Assembly (NCBI RefSeq): GCF_002814095.1
Contig: NZ_CP021913.1
Location: 1,736,001-1,800,000, forward strand
Length of the DNA: 64,000 nucleotides
Direction: 5' to 3'
From: Sagittula sp. P11
Lineage (GTDB): Bacteria > Pseudomonadota > Alphaproteobacteria > Rhodobacterales > Rhodobacteraceae
Shown: positions 9,476 through 19,596 of the stretch, piece after piece
How positions within the stretch are numbered: the first letter of the stretch is position 1
Layout: the number at the start of each line of letters is the position of its first letter
Translations under genes and position numbers: made by a program
The notes under the pieces: generated by a model
Told to the model about the DNA's origin: nothing
Databases searched by the model: none
Seen by the model: only the letters and a program-made list of their open reading frames with translations

Positions 9476-10161
9476 CCCCGGCCCCCGCGCACGCGGTGCA
9501 GGAAGCGGCGCCAGCCGCCCGGCACCATCACGACCGCCAGCAGGAACCCCGCAAAGAAACCGCCGAGGTCGGCGATCCATGTGTCGTCCGTCCCGAAGAG
9601 CAGGCCGAACACCAGCCGGATGCCCATGAGCATGCCGATCAGCCCGAAAGCCCGCATCTGCGGGCCGCCCTCCTGTCCCAGCCGCAGCCACAAGAGATAG
9701 GTGAACCCTCCGATCAGGCCGAAGTCCGAAGGGTAGGCGCCCACCAGCCACGGATCGTTGCTGAACAGGCCGAAGCACAGCGCGCCCGCCACGGCGCTGA
9801 CGAAGAAGATGGCGACAAAAGCCAGCGCCCCCATCGACTCCGTGACGATCTTGCCCATGGCCAGCAGGAAGACCATGCCGAACAGAGCCTCGTAGAAACT
9901 GCCGTGCAGGAACGGGTAGGACACGAAACGGATCAGGTGCTCGGGCGGGTAGCGCGCGTTGTCCAGCATCCAGTCGAAGACCTGCCCCGAGAATCCGAAC
10001 CGCTCGATGTAGCCGAACCGCAGGCCCACGGCGTCGCGGCCGCCGATCATGCCCATGTCGGCCAGCGAAAAGAACGCCTCGATCCCCAGCAGGACAAGGA
10101 ACATCGCGGCCACGACCGGGGGCAGCGGGTTCACCGGCGCTTCGTTGTGCGGATGGGTCAT
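9472..10161 (-). CDS. rhomboid family membrane protein, apparently inactive
   Basis: A 229-residue protein with about six membrane helices and the rhomboid architecture: a first loop ending [19 protein letters not shown], then helices 2-6. Active rhomboids carry GxSx (for example GASG) in helix 4 and an (A)HLGG histidine in helix 6. Here the corresponding segments read [12 protein letters not shown] and [12 protein letters not shown], so both catalytic Ser and His appear replaced (Ile and Asp). I therefore call a pseudoprotease of the DUF/rhomboid-like type. The start at 10161 (MTHPHNEAP) precedes the first helix. Its stop overlaps the stop of the PLD-like gene, and trpS is divergent. Confidence 0.8.
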   Translation of the reverse strand: MTHPHNEAPVNPLPPVVAAMFLVLLGIEAFFSLADMGMIGGRDAVGLRFGYIERFGFSGQVFDWMLDNARYPPEHLIRFVSYPFLHGSFYEALFGMVFLLAMGKIVTESMGALAFVAIFFVSAVAGALCFGLFSNDPWLVGAYPSDFGLIGGFTYLLWLRLGQEGGPQMRAFGLIGMLMGIRLVFGLLFGTDDTWIADLGGFFAGFLLAVVMVPGGWRRFLHRVRGGRG

Positions 10162-10237
10162 GCGGGGCCTTTCCTTGACGGGGTGTCCGGGCATGGGTAA
10201 GCCAGCCGCGCAGCAATTTCCAGACGGAGACACCGCC

Positions 10238-11269
10238 ATGACCGAGGGGGTCCAAACCTCTCCCGCTTTCGCGCCCCGCGTCTTTTCCGGCATCCAGCCT
10301 TCCGGCGGCCTGACGCTCGGCAATTATCTTGGCGCGCTCAAGCGTTTCGCGCAGAGCCAGAACACCGGCGTGCAGTCGATCTACTGCATGGTGGACATGC
10401 ACGCGATCACCGTCTGGCAGGACCCTGCCAGCCTGAAGCGCGCCACCCGCGAACTCTGCGCCGGCTTCATGGCGTCAGGTGTCGATCCGGAGAAATCCGT
10501 GCTCTTCAACCAGAGCCAGGTCTCCGGCCATGCAGAGCTGGCGTGGATCTTCAACTGCGTCGCCCGCATGGGCTGGATGCAGCGGATGACCCAGTGGAAG
10601 GACAAGGCCGGCAAGAACCAGCAGAACGCCTCGCTGGGCCTGTTCGCCTATCCCGCGCTGATGGCCGCCGACATCCTCCTGTACCACGCGACGCACGTCC
10701 CGGTGGGTGAGGACCAGAAGCAGCACGTCGAGCTGACCCGCGACATCGCGATCAAGTTCAACCACGACTTCGGCGTCGACTTCTTCCCGATCCCCGAGCC
10801 GGTGATCGAGGGCGCGGCGACCCGCGTCATGTCCCTGCGCGACGGCACGAAAAAGATGTCGAAGTCCGATCCCTCGGACATGGCGCGCATCAACATGACC
10901 GACGACGCGGACGCCATCGCCTCTAAGATCCGCAAGGCGAAGACCGACCCGGAAGCCCTGCCCTCCGAGGCGGAGGGGCTCGAAGGCCGGGCCGAGGCGC
11001 GCAACCTCGTCAACATCTACGCCGCCCTGGCGGACATGACGGTGGACGAGGTGCTGCGCGATGTCGGCGGGCGTCAGTTCTCGGAGTTCAAGCCGATGCT
11101 CTCCGAGCTTGCCGTGGCGAAACTGTCGCCGATCTCCGGCGAAATGGCCCGCCTGATGGAGAACCCCTCGGAAATCGACGCCATCCTCGCCCGCGGGGCC
11201 GAGCGTGCGCGAGAGATCGCGACGCCGATCATCGACCGCACCTTCGAAATCGTCGGCATGGTACGATGA
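10238..11269 (+). CDS. trpS: tryptophanyl-tRNA synthetase
   Basis: Class I aminoacyl-tRNA synthetase that charges tRNA-Trp. The 343-residue protein has the HIGH-equivalent region [20 protein letters not shown], the [20 protein letters not shown] block and the KMSKS loop ([13 protein letters not shown]). Length is normal for bacterial TrpRS. The ATG at 10238 is preceded by a GACGGAGA site. A hairpin follows the stop. Nothing unusual was seen. Confidence 0.97.
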   Translation: MTEGVQTSPAFAPRVFSGIQPSGGLTLGNYLGALKRFAQSQNTGVQSIYCMVDMHAITVWQDPASLKRATRELCAGFMASGVDPEKSVLFNQSQVSGHAELAWIFNCVARMGWMQRMTQWKDKAGKNQQNASLGLFAYPALMAADILLYHATHVPVGEDQKQHVELTRDIAIKFNHDFGVDFFPIPEPVIEGAATRVMSLRDGTKKMSKSDPSDMARINMTDDADAIASKIRKAKTDPEALPSEAEGLEGRAEARNLVNIYAALADMTVDEVLRDVGGRQFSEFKPMLSELAVAKLSPISGEMARLMENPSEIDAILARGAERAREIATPIIDRTFEIVGMVR

Positions 11270-11282
11270 CGTAACGATCTTG

Positions 11283-11304
11283 CCGGGGCGCATTGCCGCC
11301 CCGG
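11283..11304 (+). terminator. stem-loop after trpS
   Basis: CCGGGGCG, a six-base loop, then CGCCCCGG: a perfect 8-bp GC stem 14 bp after the trpS stop. Only a short TTGT follows, so termination is likely but not certain. Confidence 0.6.
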
Positions 11305-11420
11305 TTGTCGGAGGGTATCCACAGCCCGTCTGTTTACGGCTCGTGCCGCCTGTCAGGACCGAATGTTTTTGGTGTCGAAAAGCAACGAATCGGCGCACAC
11401 TGCGTGCGGCGTTTACCGCG

Positions 11421-11436
11421 TTAGGACATTATTAAC
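11421..11436 (+). promoter_or_regulatory. CtrA-like box upstream of the GGDEF/EAL gene
   Basis: TTAG-N7-TTAAC differs at one position from the alphaproteobacterial CtrA consensus TTAA-N7-TTAA(C). It lies about 95 bp before the proposed start of the c-di-GMP gene. CtrA controls motility and c-di-GMP genes in Rhodobacterales, so the placement is sensible, but the match could be chance in this AT-richer gap. Confidence 0.3.
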
Positions 11437-11530
11437 ATAAATCAGTTTTCTGGAAGCGCGCGGGCCGGGTCTTTCAACGCCAGGCCGATGCGGTTTCACG
11501 GTGTTAAGGATCCAGACAGGAGGTCGTGGC

Positions 11531-13459
11531 GTGGACGGCCCGGCGACTACCAAAGTAGGGCAGGCCACTGTACGGTCACCCAGGCGGGCCCGTTACAGGT
11601 TTGACCGATGGAAAGATGGCAAGTTGAGCGACCTCTGGGAAAGTAACGCAGTTGAATCCGGTGCCGCCTTTCAAGAGGAAGTCAGGCGCATCGTCGAAGG
11701 TGCAGAGACTCTGATCCGTGATTCGCTCGGGGCGGCGGAGGTCGTGCTGATCCCGCGCGCGAGCTCCAAGCACGGCGATGTCCACGTGCTGCGCCAGGTG
11801 CAGTCGTCCCAGCTGGAAGAGGCCGCGACCCGCTTTCTCGATGACTACCTGATCCAGCGCGCCACCGGCACCAGCATCCCGACAGTCAGGACGATGCCGT
11901 ATCCCGTGGACGGGCGGCACGGGTCGGACCAGATCATCTGCCGGATCCTCCTGGACGGGGACTACAGCGTCTGCGGCTGCCTCGCGGTGCGCATGCAGGA
12001 AGCGGACGCCGCGACGGCCCCGCACAAGGCACGGCTCGACGCGATCTCTGTCATGGTGTCGACGATGCTGAAGGCGGTGACCACCAGCTTCGAGCTGGAG
12101 ATCGAGCTGATTGCCGCGCAACGCCGCTCTGCCCGGCTCGAGCTGCAGACCCGTACCGATCCGCTGACCGGCGCGCAGACCCTCGGCGCCTTCGAACGCG
12201 AGGTCCGAAAACGGTTGCAGGACAGCGCGGATGCCTGCGCGCTGATCCTGTTCGAGGTGGAGAACCTCAAGAACGTCAACGATCTCTTCGGATACCAGTT
12301 CGGCAACAGCTACCTCGGACTGGTGGCGGGTGCCCTTTCGGCGGCCCTGCCCGACACCGCCATCGTCGGGCGCCTTGCCGGCGACCAGTTCGGGGCGCTG
12401 GTCGAACTGCCCGAACGCTACAACAGCTACCTCGGCGACGTGCTGTCCCGCTGCCGCGACAGCATCCTGCGCAGCACCGCCACGCTGGGGCGTCCGAACC
12501 TCGGGCGGACCAGTGCAGGCGCCGCGACCTACCCCAACGACGCCGTGGACTACGACACCCTCTTCGAACTGGCCGAAGGCGCGCTCCACGTCTCCAAGAG
12601 CGGCGGGCGCGGCCTGTCCACCGTCTTCGCCCCCGGCATGGACCGGCGCCCGAACCCGCGCGAGATCACGCGCCGCTTCAATGCCGCGCTGTCCGCCAAC
12701 CAGATCCGCCCGTATTTCCAGCCGGTCCACAACCTCGTCACCGGCGACTGCACGGGCTTCGAGGTGCTGGCCCGCTGGGAAGACCCGGACCGCGGCGTCC
12801 TGATGCCCGACGATTTCATCCCGATCCTGAACGATCCGGAAAACGCGGAGCGGCTGACCCAGAAGCTGACCGGCTCCGCGCTGAAGGCGCTCGCCGATCT
12901 CGGCCCCAACCGGGCGCGGGACCTGACGCTTGCCATCAACGTCACCAGCTTCGACCTGATGAACCGGGAATTCGCCTTCGAACTGCAATCCCACCTGTCC
13001 GAGATCCACGGGCTGTCGTGGTCGCAGATCATCATCGAGGTGACCGAGAAGATCATGCTCGGCGCCGCCGAGGGGCAGGTCTTCCGCACGCTGGAGGAAC
13101 TGCGCCGCCGCGGCGCGCGCGTGGCGCTGGACGACTTCGGCACCGGGTACGGCGGGCTGCGCCATCTCAGCGGATGGCCGGTGGACATCCTCAAGATCGA
13201 CCGCCACTTCATCGGGCGGATGCTGGACAGCGAAATCGACCGCGCCATTGTCGAGTCGATCCTCCACCTGTCCGAAAGCTCGGACCTGACGGTCATCGCC
13301 GAGGGGATCGAGACGCCGGAACAACTGCGGGCGCTGCAAAGCATGAACTGCGCCAAGGGTCAGGGCCACCTCTTCGCGGCGGCGCTGCCCGCTTCCGGCC
13401 TGGCCGACAGCCTCAGGACCATCGACTTCGACATGCTCAACAGCCGGGACGACTGGTAG
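11531..13459 (+). CDS. EAL-domain c-di-GMP phosphodiesterase with degenerate GGDEF domain
   Basis: The 642-residue protein is cytoplasmic, with no clear membrane helix. An N-terminal GAF-like region (about 30-210) leads into a GGDEF domain (about 220-370) whose signature is RLAGDQFGALVE near residue 283, so GGDEF is AGDQF and cyclase activity is doubtful. The EAL domain (about 390-635) keeps FEVLARW, INVTSFDL, IIIEVTEK, DDFGTGYGG, LKIDRHF and AEGIET, so the metal and catalytic residues for c-di-GMP hydrolysis are present. GTG at 11531 sits seven bases after AGGAGG and is preferred over GTG at 11501. It heads a cluster of signalling genes. Confidence 0.92.
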   Translation: MDGPATTKVGQATVRSPRRARYRFDRWKDGKLSDLWESNAVESGAAFQEEVRRIVEGAETLIRDSLGAAEVVLIPRASSKHGDVHVLRQVQSSQLEEAATRFLDDYLIQRATGTSIPTVRTMPYPVDGRHGSDQIICRILLDGDYSVCGCLAVRMQEADAATAPHKARLDAISVMVSTMLKAVTTSFELEIELIAAQRRSARLELQTRTDPLTGAQTLGAFEREVRKRLQDSADACALILFEVENLKNVNDLFGYQFGNSYLGLVAGALSAALPDTAIVGRLAGDQFGALVELPERYNSYLGDVLSRCRDSILRSTATLGRPNLGRTSAGAATYPNDAVDYDTLFELAEGALHVSKSGGRGLSTVFAPGMDRRPNPREITRRFNAALSANQIRPYFQPVHNLVTGDCTGFEVLARWEDPDRGVLMPDDFIPILNDPENAERLTQKLTGSALKALADLGPNRARDLTLAINVTSFDLMNREFAFELQSHLSEIHGLSWSQIIIEVTEKIMLGAAEGQVFRTLEELRRRGARVALDDFGTGYGGLRHLSGWPVDILKIDRHFIGRMLDSEIDRAIVESILHLSESSDLTVIAEGIETPEQLRALQSMNCAKGQGHLFAAALPASGLADSLRTIDFDMLNSRDDW

Positions 13460-13462
13460 GCC

Positions 13463-15736
13463 CTACCGGCCAAGTGCCAGCGCAGCCGTCCGCTTCAGCA
13501 GCATGATCGACACCGGCTTGCGCAGGCCGAGGCCGGGAACATGGCGCAGCGCGGGGTCGACCATCTCGGCATAGCCCGAGCAATAGATCACCCTGAGGTC
13601 CGGATTGCGCCCTCGGGCCAGCTTGGCAAGGTAATCGCCGCTGCTGCCGTCGTCCAGTTGCACGTCCGTGATAAGCAGATCGATCCGGGCGTCGCCCTTC
13701 AGGCTGTCGCGCGCCGCGGCGGCGGTCGCGGCGGTCGTGACATCGGCCCCCATGGCCGCCAGCGCCTCTGCCGACAGGGCCCTCGTGTCGACACGCTTGT
13801 CCATCAGCAGCACGCGCACGCCGGACAGGACGGGCTGCTCGACGGGCGTCTGTCCGGCGGCGGCGGGCTCCGGCTCCAGCACCATCCGCACCGAGAGGCC
13901 CGCACCGGGCACGTTCGACAGCTCCAGCCGTCCGCCCGTCCGGTCGGCAAAGGCGCGGACGGCGAACAGTCCGATCGGCGTGTCGCCCACCCCGGGACGC
14001 TTCACGGCCTGCCGTTCACTGAACCGCGCCAGCAACTCCGCCGACATGCCGGGCCCGGTGTCGCGCACCTCCAGCACGACGGGGTCGCCCTCTGCCCCCC
14101 CGGTCAGCCGCACCGTGATCCGCCCGCCGGGACCAGAGGCGATGCAGGCGTCGCGGGCGTTCAGGATCAGGTGGACCAGCGCCGTCTCGTAGTCCGCAGG
14201 CCCACCGGGCACCGACACCGGCCCCTCTGGCAGGTCCGCCTCCAGGATCATGTCCGTCGGCAGGGAGGGCCGGACGACCGAGACCGTCTCCTCGATCAGG
14301 CGGACGAGTTCAGTCCGGAGGTCCGGGCGCGAATCCCGCGTCAGCGCCATGAGCTGGTCGATCAGCAGCACCCCGCGCGAGACGACCTTCTGCAAGGTGC
14401 CGATCACCCCGTCCATCGACGGATCGGTCTTGCGCAGCGACCACGTGTCGGTGGACAGCCGGATGACCCCGAAGATGTTGGCGACCTCGTGCACCACGCC
14501 CGAGGCAAGCTGGCTCATCGCCTCGAAGCGTTCGGTCCGCGCCATGTTGGTGCGCACGACCCAGCTTTCGGTCTCGTTCCAGACGGTCAGCACATGACGC
14601 CCGGCAGTGCCCGGAACCGGCTCCAGCGGGGTCAGGACGAACTGCAGGGCCTGCTCGCTGCCGTCGGGGCCGAGATGCCCGACAAAGACCGACCGGAAGG
14701 CCTCTGCGCCCGTCAGGCGTGCAAAGGGATGCTCTTCCCCCACAAGCCGCCGCCGGGTTTCCAGTTCGTGAAACTCCGCCTCGCGCAGCCAGCGGTCCGC
14801 CGTTTCGCCGTCACCGATCATCGCCCGTGCACTGTGGTTGGTCAGGATCACCTTCATGTCCGCGTCCATCAGGAAGACGCCAAGCGGCACCGCCCCAAGG
14901 ATCGTCCCCAGTTCCTCCAGCCGCTGCCGCGCGGCCTGCGCCCGCTCGTTCTGGAACGCCGCGACCCGCAGGATCACGTAACCCCCGAGCGCGCCCAGCA
15001 ACATGCTAAGCGCGCTCAGCCGGACGCTGGGTGTGATGAACCCGAGCTCGGTGGCCTTCAGCGCCAGCCACGCCAGCACAACCGGCCCGATGACGACCGG
15101 AAGAAGGAACCGCCGGGCGATGTGGCTGCCCGATCCTTCGCCGGTCAGCACAGCCATCCAGCCGCGCGACGGGCGCGAAAGGATCTGGGCAAGGAAGATC
15201 AGCGTCAGGCTCAAAGCGGTCGGCAGCGACAGGCCGGTCAGGACCGGGGTGCCCTGCATGCCGCCCAGGTCGAAGGCGAAACTGACAAGCGAGACAAGCG
15301 CCAGCAGAAGCCCGGCGCTTGCCACGTAGCCCTTTGCATCGTGCCGCTCCGGCATCGCGGCGACCAGCGCGGCAAGGACGACGCCCAAGCCGGTCGCGGT
15401 CGACATCCATGCCGTGGGCTCTGCCCCGACCCGGCCCAGCGTCAGCCCCCAGAAGGCGATCAGGACAGCGAGGCCCTTCAGCCCAAGTGCCAGCGGCGCC
15501 AGGCGCGGCGCAAGGTGCCGAAGCGCAAAGCCCGCCGACAGCAGCATCACGCAGACCGAGGTGGCGGGCACCATCGCCGGGCCCAGATCGAAGGCAAGCC
15601 CGCCGCCCGTCAGCCGCGTCACGAGGTTGAGAAACCCGACCGCGAAGGCGGCGGCGTTCAGCACATGCGCGGCGCGGCGCACCCGGGAACGCCGCCGTTC
15701 GCCGCTCTGGTCCATGTGGGCTGCCGCTGCGCGCAT
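13463..15736 (-). CDS. membrane hybrid sensor histidine kinase with C-terminal receiver
   Basis: The 757-residue protein begins with about eight hydrophobic helices (residues 20-270), then a PAS-like region (LGAVPLGVFLMDADMKVILT). A dimerisation/phosphoacceptor segment follows with QLASGVVHEVANIFGVIR (His near 415). The ATPase domain has the N box HLILNARDACIA and the G box VRDTGPGMSAELLARF. A C-terminal receiver carries LLITDVQLDDGSSGD with the phosphorylatable Asp. The H box is VVHEVANI rather than the usual SHE-L-N-P, as in the HWE/NtrB-like variants. It converges on the GGDEF/EAL gene and lies downstream of a single receiver on the same strand, a plausible partner. Confidence 0.9.
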   Translation of the reverse strand: MRAAAAHMDQSGERRRSRVRRAAHVLNAAAFAVGFLNLVTRLTGGGLAFDLGPAMVPATSVCVMLLSAGFALRHLAPRLAPLALGLKGLAVLIAFWGLTLGRVGAEPTAWMSTATGLGVVLAALVAAMPERHDAKGYVASAGLLLALVSLVSFAFDLGGMQGTPVLTGLSLPTALSLTLIFLAQILSRPSRGWMAVLTGEGSGSHIARRFLLPVVIGPVVLAWLALKATELGFITPSVRLSALSMLLGALGGYVILRVAAFQNERAQAARQRLEELGTILGAVPLGVFLMDADMKVILTNHSARAMIGDGETADRWLREAEFHELETRRRLVGEEHPFARLTGAEAFRSVFVGHLGPDGSEQALQFVLTPLEPVPGTAGRHVLTVWNETESWVVRTNMARTERFEAMSQLASGVVHEVANIFGVIRLSTDTWSLRKTDPSMDGVIGTLQKVVSRGVLLIDQLMALTRDSRPDLRTELVRLIEETVSVVRPSLPTDMILEADLPEGPVSVPGGPADYETALVHLILNARDACIASGPGGRITVRLTGGAEGDPVVLEVRDTGPGMSAELLARFSERQAVKRPGVGDTPIGLFAVRAFADRTGGRLELSNVPGAGLSVRMVLEPEPAAAGQTPVEQPVLSGVRVLLMDKRVDTRALSAEALAAMGADVTTAATAAAARDSLKGDARIDLLITDVQLDDGSSGDYLAKLARGRNPDLRVIYCSGYAEMVDPALRHVPGLGLRKPVSIMLLKRTAALALGR

Positions 15737-15809
15737 TCCTGTCCTCCGGCCGTGTTCCGGCCAAGCTTGGCGTTCCGCAAGACGGCGAGACGCAGGCCCG
15801 AAGCCCGCC

Positions 15810-16187
15810 TCAGCCTTTGGTCAGGACCCGGACAACCTCGGCCAGCTCCGACAGCGTGGACGTTTTCCTGATCTTCGCATCTGCAGACCGCAGCCCCTGC
15901 GTGAACAGCGGAGAGTCAATCAGTTCGGGCCGCCCGGTGATGACCACCACCGGAATGTCCGGCTTGAGTGCGCGGACGCTGTGGACCGCGGTGATCGCCC
16001 CGCCCCCGTCCATGATGACATCGAGGAACACGATGTCGAAGGGATCTGCCTGCAACGCCTCCAGCGTCTCGGCCACGGTTTCGAAGGCCGCCACTGAGTG
16101 TCCGACCGCCTCCATCGCCTCTGCAAAGGCGATGCGATACTCCGGATCGTCGTCGGCAAGCAGAATACGGACCAAGCTCGGCTCCAC
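15810..16187 (-). CDS. single-domain response regulator
   Basis: A 125-residue stand-alone receiver domain: acidic pocket LLADDDPEYR, phosphoacceptor in DIVFLDVIMDGGG, the switch threonine in VVVITGRPE, and a lysine near KIRKTS. There is no output domain, so it probably acts by protein contact or phosphotransfer (CheY/DivK type). It lies on the same strand as the hybrid kinase (74 bp apart) and is divergent from the CheB-CheR fusion, suggesting one signalling module. Confidence 0.88.
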   Translation of the reverse strand: MEPSLVRILLADDDPEYRIAFAEAMEAVGHSVAAFETVAETLEALQADPFDIVFLDVIMDGGGAITAVHSVRALKPDIPVVVITGRPELIDSPLFTQGLRSADAKIRKTSTLSELAEVVRVLTKG

Positions 16188-16256
16188 GTTCGATTGAAAA
16201 CGCCTTCTTCTGTGTTACCAAGAGTTCAGGCACATTTAAACCGGGAAGGATCTGGT

Positions 16257-18792
16257 ATGGCCGACGCGAAAGGCAGCTCTGAGAGTGTCCCTCTCGTCGT
16301 TGTGGGCGCATCTGCCGGCGGGCTCGAACCGCTCGAAGACTTCTTCGAAGCCGCTTCGGATCTTTCCGGCTGGGCCTTCGTGGTGATCCAGCACCTCTCG
16401 CCGGACTACAAGTCGATGATGCACGAACTTCTGTCGCGGAAGTCGCGCATGAAGATCGAACACATCGAAGACGGCATGAGGCTGCGGCCCGACACGATCT
16501 ACCTGAACCGTCCCGGTATCAGCGTCGAACTGGAGGACGACATCTTCCGGGTCCAATCGTTTTCAAGCCAGGACAAGCTGCCCCGCCTGCCGATCGACAC
16601 TTTGCTCAGGTCAGTCGCCAAGCGCAAGAAACAGCCCGTGGTCGGGGTGATCCTTTCCGGATCGGGCAGCGACGGATCGCGCGGGGCGAAGGTTCTGCAC
16701 GAGGCCGGAGGCGCCGTAATCGCCCAGTCTCCGAACGAGGCCGGCTTCAACTCGATGCCGATGGGCGTGATCGCCGCAGGCGCCGTCGACCGCGTGCTGC
16801 GCGCCGCCGACATGCCCGATGCGATCCGCGATATCTTTGCCGGACGGGCACCCGATAGCGGCGAAGACAAGGATTTTTCCGGCACGATGAACGGCATCCT
16901 GCAATTGCTCGAAGACGGGTTCCGCGTCGACTTTTCCTCCTACAAGTCGGCCAACGTCCGGCGGCGGGTGGAACGGCGGCAACACCTGCGCGGCATCGAG
17001 GATCCGGCCGACTATTTCAAGCTGCTGGCCGACGACCGGTCGGCCCTGGACGAGCTTTACCGCGACCTGCTGATCGGCGTGACGGAGTTCTACCGCGACC
17101 CGGAGGCCTTCACCGTCCTGCGCAAGCAGGTGCTGAACAAGCTCGCCCGCAATGACGACGAAACCTCGCCCCCTGCGTATCTGGGTGCCGGGCTGCGCCT
17201 CCGGCGAAGAGGCCTATACGCTCGCCATAGAGATGTCCGAAGCGCTGGCCGAGGCAGGGGCCGCCCGCAAGTTCCGCATCATCGCGACCGACATGCACCG
17301 CGGCTCGCTCGAACGGGCCTCTGCCGGGGCCTATGACGCGCAGGCCGTCGCGAACCTGCCGCCCGAGATCGTCGGCCGCTACTTCGAAAAGCGCAACAAC
17401 AAGTATGTGGTCGATCCGATCCTGCGCCAGAAGATCATCTTCTCCGCCCATGACGTGCTGAGCGATCCGCCCTTCATGAACCTCAACCTGATCTCCTGCC
17501 GCAACCTGTTCATCTACCTTCAGGACCGCCCGCAGGCGCGCGTCCTGTCGATGTTCCTCTTCGGGCTGCGGCGGAACGGCTACATGTTCCTCGGCCCCTC
17601 CGAAAGCCTTGGCCGGTTCAGCCAGGAATTCGACACCATCGACTCGCGCTGGCGCATCTTCCAGAAGGCCTCCGAAGGCCGTGTGCTCGACCACAGCGTG
17701 ATGACCGGCAAGTTCCGCGCCCGCCCGCTGCACGAAACCGCCGTCGCCGCGCCAAAGCGTCCGCGTGACCGTTCCGTCGCCTCGGACATCGCCGACATCC
17801 GCAGCCGCGAGACGCTGATCAAGGGGTACGACGCCCTGCTCAAGCGCTATGCGCCGCCGTCGATCCTCGTGACCGGGGACGGGTCGGTGCTGGGCTGGTT
17901 CGGCATGGCGCGGCTGTTCATCGACACGATGAACAACCTCACCGACTGGACGGTCGAGAACATCGTGCACCACGACCTGCACTTCACCATCAACGTCGCG
18001 CTCGAGAAACTGCGCCAGGGCCAGCTCGAGTCCTACAGCCGCAAGACCAAGGTCACGCTGACCGATGGCGAGGTCCAGACCTGCAACGTCCGCATCGAGG
18101 CGCTGGACCAGGTGTCGCGCGTCAAGGTCATGCTGGTCGGGCTGGAACTCGCCAAGGAAGAGGCTCCGCAGGACTCCGCTGCCGCGATCCAGCCGATCAG
18201 CGACGAGGACGTAAGCGTCGTCACCACCCGCATCCACGAACTCGAACGCGACCTCCGCCTGACCGAACAGACCCTCCAGCACGTGACCGAACGGCTGGAG
18301 GCCAGTGGCGAGGAACTTCAGGCCTCCAACGAGGAACTGCAGGCCTCCAACGAAGAGCTTCAGGCCGCGAACGAGGAACTCCAGTCCTCCAACGAGGAAC
18401 TGCACGCGGTGAACGAGGAACTCGTCTCCGTCAGCGCCGAGCACGAGCGCAAGATCGAACTCCTGTCGCAGCTCAACGCCAACACCGAACAGGTGCTCGA
18501 ACTTCTGGGCACCGGGGTCATCTTCCTCGACAAGCAGGGGCGCATCCAGCGGTTCAGCGAACTGGTCTCCGAACGGTTCAAGCTGGAAACCCACGACATC
18601 GGCCGCACCTTCCACGTAGTCGGTCCGCGGCTGGAATTCACCGCCCTCGAAACGGTGATCGACGAGGTGCTGGAATCCGGCACGTCCCAGACGGTCAGCG
18701 GCGAGCATCGCGGCCAAGCGATCACGGTCGAGGTGCACCCCACGAAGGAGAACCCCGACTCGGACACCGGCGCCGTGGTGCTGGTCCGCTAG
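16257..18792 (+). pseudogene. CheB-CheR-PAS chemotaxis-type fusion, frameshifted
   Basis: A CheB methylesterase domain comes first (GASAGG Ser19, IQHLSP His46, LSGSGSDG Asp139). A CheR N-terminal part follows (LLIGVTEFYRDPEAF). The frame then breaks in the C5 run at 17169-17173. Removing one C joins NDDETSP to LRIWVPGCASGEEAYTLAI, the SAM-binding CheR core, and restores one protein of about 844 aa. After CheR come a PAS-like part, a coiled coil of EELQASNEEL-type repeats, and a second PAS that ends with the gene; there is no kinase domain. As written, the first part stops at 17336 and the second begins at ATG 17152 without a clear ribosome site. Either a real phase change or a sequencing error is possible. 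Confidence 0.85.
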
Positions 18793-18835
18793 CGGCGGCA
18801 CACGCCGCGTGACGTGCAGGCCCCGCCGGCGCGCC

Positions 18836-19486
18836 TCAGGCGTCCGGCAACTGCGCGGCCATGCGTGCGAACAGCCGCAGCGCGTGGCTCGGGTCCAGCG
18901 ACACGGCGGGCAGCACGGGATCGTAGGCGGCGCGGATCACACCCGCGATGTCGGGCCGGAGTACCGTGGTCTCCCCCGCCCGCGCCAGCGGCGAGCGTTC
19001 CGAAAAGGCCGTGTCGGACCAGCACAGGATGCTCTGCGCCACCTGTCCCAGGGCCAGCTCCTCTGCCGGGACTTTCGACAGCGCATCGTCCATCCGCAGG
19101 AACACGAAACAGGCCCGGATCGCGCCGCTTTCGTCAAAGCGGAAGACCCTGTACTGGTTGGCCTCCGCCGCGTCCAGCCGCGCGACCAGCGCGCCCAGCC
19201 CGTCGATCAGCCGGTCGAGGTTGGGCACGTCCAGCAGTTCCGGCCAGTCGCGGAAGAAGAACACCATGAAGTTGCTGCCCAGTTCCGTATCCGTCTCGGC
19301 CATGCCGTGAGCGGCCAGCGCACAGACCGCCTCGAACGCCCCCTTCACCACGCTTAGTGTCGCGTCCTCCACGCCAAAGACGATGGGCGCGATGGGCCGC
19401 CCCCAGCGGGCGCAAAAGAAGCTGCCGTCCGACCGGGTGAACAGGGCCGCGATGTCCTCGGGGGTGATGGTGTCGGTCTGGGTCAT
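18836..19486 (-). CDS. conserved hypothetical protein
   Basis: I do not recognise the family. The product has 216 residues, is acidic and soluble with no signal peptide. Recognisable stretches are DGSFFCARWGRPIAPIVFG, ETDTELGSNFMVFFFRDWPE and RVFRFDESGAIRACFVFLRM. It lies 110 bp downstream of ruvB on the same strand and could be at the end of that transcript. Codon use is like its neighbours, so it looks a resident gene. Confidence 0.75.
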   Translation of the reverse strand: MTQTDTITPEDIAALFTRSDGSFFCARWGRPIAPIVFGVEDATLSVVKGAFEAVCALAAHGMAETDTELGSNFMVFFFRDWPELLDVPNLDRLIDGLGALVARLDAAEANQYRVFRFDESGAIRACFVFLRMDDALSKVPAEELALGQVAQSILCWSDTAFSERSPLARAGETTVLRPDIAGVIRAAYDPVLPAVSLDPSHALRLFARMAAQLPDA

Positions 19487-19596
19487 GGGCCCTCCGCCAT
19501 GTCTCGGGGCGCGCGTGCGGCCACCGGGGCCGGCGCAACAGGATGTGGGGCGGGGTTACACGCCCCTCCCCTTGCGGGCAATCCCGGCGTTTTGTC

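Noticed and set aside
18300-18440. Apparent tandem nucleotide repeat (GAGGAACTGCAGGCC type units)
   Set aside because: It is the coding sequence of the EELQASNEEL coiled coil common to CheB-CheR-PAS fusions, not an independent repeat or CRISPR.
17152-18792. Separate CheR gene starting at ATG 17152
   Set aside because: No ribosome site, and one base removed from the C5 run joins it exactly to the upstream CheB part. One broken gene explains the data better than two.
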